Below are positions 62,664 through 64,000 of a stretch of 64,000 bases of DNA, piece after piece. This DNA is from Flavitalea plasmicola (GTDB lineage Bacteria > Bacteroidota > Bacteroidia > Chitinophagales > Chitinophagaceae), in assembly GCF_030546645.1 (NCBI RefSeq), contig NZ_JAUOTO010000004.1, positions 248,001-312,000 on the forward strand, given 5' to 3'. How positions within the stretch are numbered: the stretch's first letter is position 1; every line of letters begins with the position of its first letter. A program made the translations under genes and the position numbers. Under the pieces are notes generated by a model, which did no database searches, was not told the DNA's origin, and saw nothing but the letters and a program-made list of their open reading frames with translations.

Positions 62664-64000
62664 ATGAGCATTCAGTCTTCTCAAGGATTGCAGCAATTCA
62701 AGAACCTGGTCGGGATCAAGTTCCAATTGTATAACAGTCTTTTCACTTCCCTTCCTTTCCACCGTATTGAGAAGACGGGAATCCTGTTATCGCTGCTGCT
62801 GACGATCTGTGAGGATGGTTATAAGAAGAAGCAGAGTCCTGAGGAGATCATGGAAGATTTCTTCCGGAAGCATACTGCATTTACGGGGGAGCGGGAGAAA
62901 GCGGATATCCTTTTCCGCTTTGTGCAATACGTGGAGCGGCAGATCGTGCTGTTCGATGCGCTGGAGGATGCGGCTTTCCGGCATGTCAATGACATGGGCG
63001 GCGCCGGCACGTTAAAGCACCTTATTTCGGAAGTGCTGCAGACGAACAAGGAGGAGGAGCTGACGGATAAATTGAAGGATTATTCGGTGAGGATGGTACT
63101 GACGGCGCATCCAACGCAATTTTATCCCGGTCCGGTGCTGGGCATCATCAATGACCTGTCCAGGGCAGTCATAGAGAACAATGCCGCGGATATCAACCTG
63201 TACCTGCAGCAATTGGGTAAGACCCCGTTCCTGAAAAAGCAGCGGCCTACTCCTTTTGACGAGGCAGTCAGCCTGATATGGTACCTGGAGAATATTTTCT
63301 ATCATGCCTGCGGGAAGATCATCGCCATGCTGCAGAACCAGTTCCCGCATGCGATCGACAAGCGCAATGCCGTGATCAAGATGGGTTTCTGGCCCGGGGG
63401 CGACCGGGATGGGAATCCATTTGTAAAGGCTGACACCACCTTAAAGGTGGCGGAATCCTTGCGTGGCGCCATCATCAAATGTTATTACCTGGACGTGCGG
63501 CGGCTGAAGCGCCGGCTGACCTTCAAGGGTGTGGATACGATCATTGCGGACCTGGAGCAGAAGCTCTATAACAACATCTTTGTTCCTGATCATAAGGCGG
63601 AGCTGCACAAGCAGGAGATCCTGGATCCTCTGATCCAGATACGGGAGATCATCATTTACCAGCACAATAGCCTGTTTGTCCATTTGGTGGACAACCTGAT
63701 CGGGAAGGTGATGATCTTCGGGCTGCATTTTGCGACGTTGGATATCAGGCAGGAGAGCACCGTGCATGGGACGGTGCTGGAGGCGGTTGCGGCCAGGGAA
63801 AAGCTGGTCCCCGAGCATTATGGTTCGTTGACGGACGTTGAGAAAATGGAGGTGCTGACGGGACTTGGCGGCGGCGCTGCAAACCCCGGACTCTATGAGG
63901 ATGCCCTGGTGAAGGATACGCTGGAAACCATTGCCGGCATCAGGACCATACAGCAATACAATGGGGAGGAAGGCTGTAACCGATATATCATCAGTCAATG
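62664..64000 (+). CDS. ppc: Phosphoenolpyruvate carboxylase (3' end outside window)
   Basis: The frame from ATG at 62664 stays open to the right edge, giving 445 residues of about 850-900. It carboxylates phosphoenolpyruvate to oxaloacetate. Landmarks: VRMVLTAHPTQFYP with the catalytic His, KMGFWPGGDRDGNPFV (substrate-binding motif) and LHFATLDIRQEST. The N-terminus SIQSSQGLQQFKNLVGIKF is unusual, and DIFFRKH-type regulatory parts differ from the enterobacterial enzyme, as expected for a distant phylum. It is divergent from thrABC, and its product feeds aspartate and so threonine synthesis. Confidence 0.95.
   Translation, partial: MSIQSSQGLQQFKNLVGIKFQLYNSLFTSLPFHRIEKTGILLSLLLTICEDGYKKKQSPEEIMEDFFRKHTAFTGEREKADILFRFVQYVERQIVLFDALEDAAFRHVNDMGGAGTLKHLISEVLQTNKEEELTDKLKDYSVRMVLTAHPTQFYPGPVLGIINDLSRAVIENNAADINLYLQQLGKTPFLKKQRPTPFDEAVSLIWYLENIFYHACGKIIAMLQNQFPHAIDKRNAVIKMGFWPGGDRDGNPFVKADTTLKVAESLRGAIIKCYYLDVRRLKRRLTFKGVDTIIADLEQKLYNNIFVPDHKAELHKQEILDPLIQIREIIIYQHNSLFVHLVDNLIGKVMIFGLHFATLDIRQESTVHGTVLEAVAAREKLVPEHYGSLTDVEKMEVLTGLGGGAANPGLYEDALVKDTLETIAGIRTIQQYNGEEGCNRYIISQ

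Overview
The window looks like a chromosome segment from a member of the Bacteroidota, most likely a Chitinophagaceae-type bacterium. The reasons are a SusC/SusD pair, type IX secretion genes (PorV-like, C25 peptidase, cargo with a C-terminal sorting domain), GldF/GldG-like ABC proteins, and promoters of the TTTG-N19-TAnnTTTG type. A strong Shine-Dalgarno sequence appears at rpsU, as expected for this phylum. There is no rRNA, CRISPR array, prophage or recognisable insertion sequence.

Layout. (1) 3-14024: nine tightly packed plus-strand genes: SusC (cut by the window edge), SusD, a lipoprotein, an ECF sigma factor, an ABC ATPase, two tandem GldF-GldG fusion proteins and two short MutS-like ATPases without a mismatch-recognition domain. 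This is the best candidate for an undescribed system. (2) 14081-24268: a GH106-type glycosidase, tRNA-Ala, lpxB, an exported-type aminotransferase, an amino-acid permease, a GH125 mannosidase and tyrS. (3) 24541-37655: PorV-like and long C25 peptidase genes, then surface-glycan-type genes (GT-C membrane protein, radical SAM, Gfo/Idh oxidoreductase, GT2, acyltransferase) interleaved with ribE and rpsU. (4) 37717-49978: a Xer recombinase, hpf, four tRNAs, tuf, tRNA-Trp, secE, nusG, a histone-H1-like gene, rplKAJL and rpoB. rpoC does not follow rpoB. (5) 50021-57537: an M43 metalloprotease with a sorting domain, an M48 peptidase, a conserved exported protein and an acyltransferase. (6) 57612-64000: thrABC on the minus strand behind a Thr/Ile-rich leader ORF, divergent from ppc (cut by the window edge). 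Aspartate-family synthesis thus sits beside the enzyme that makes oxaloacetate.

Scattered through the window is a short repeat built on AGCTGCAAGC / AGCTACAAGC. It lies in the rplJ-rplL gap and after the aminotransferase gene, and it has entered lpxB and the Xer recombinase gene in frame without breaking them. Regulatory signals that could be read include phylum-type promoters, several hairpin terminators, the rpsU Shine-Dalgarno sequence and the thr attenuator. All functions are read from sequence motifs; no database search was possible.
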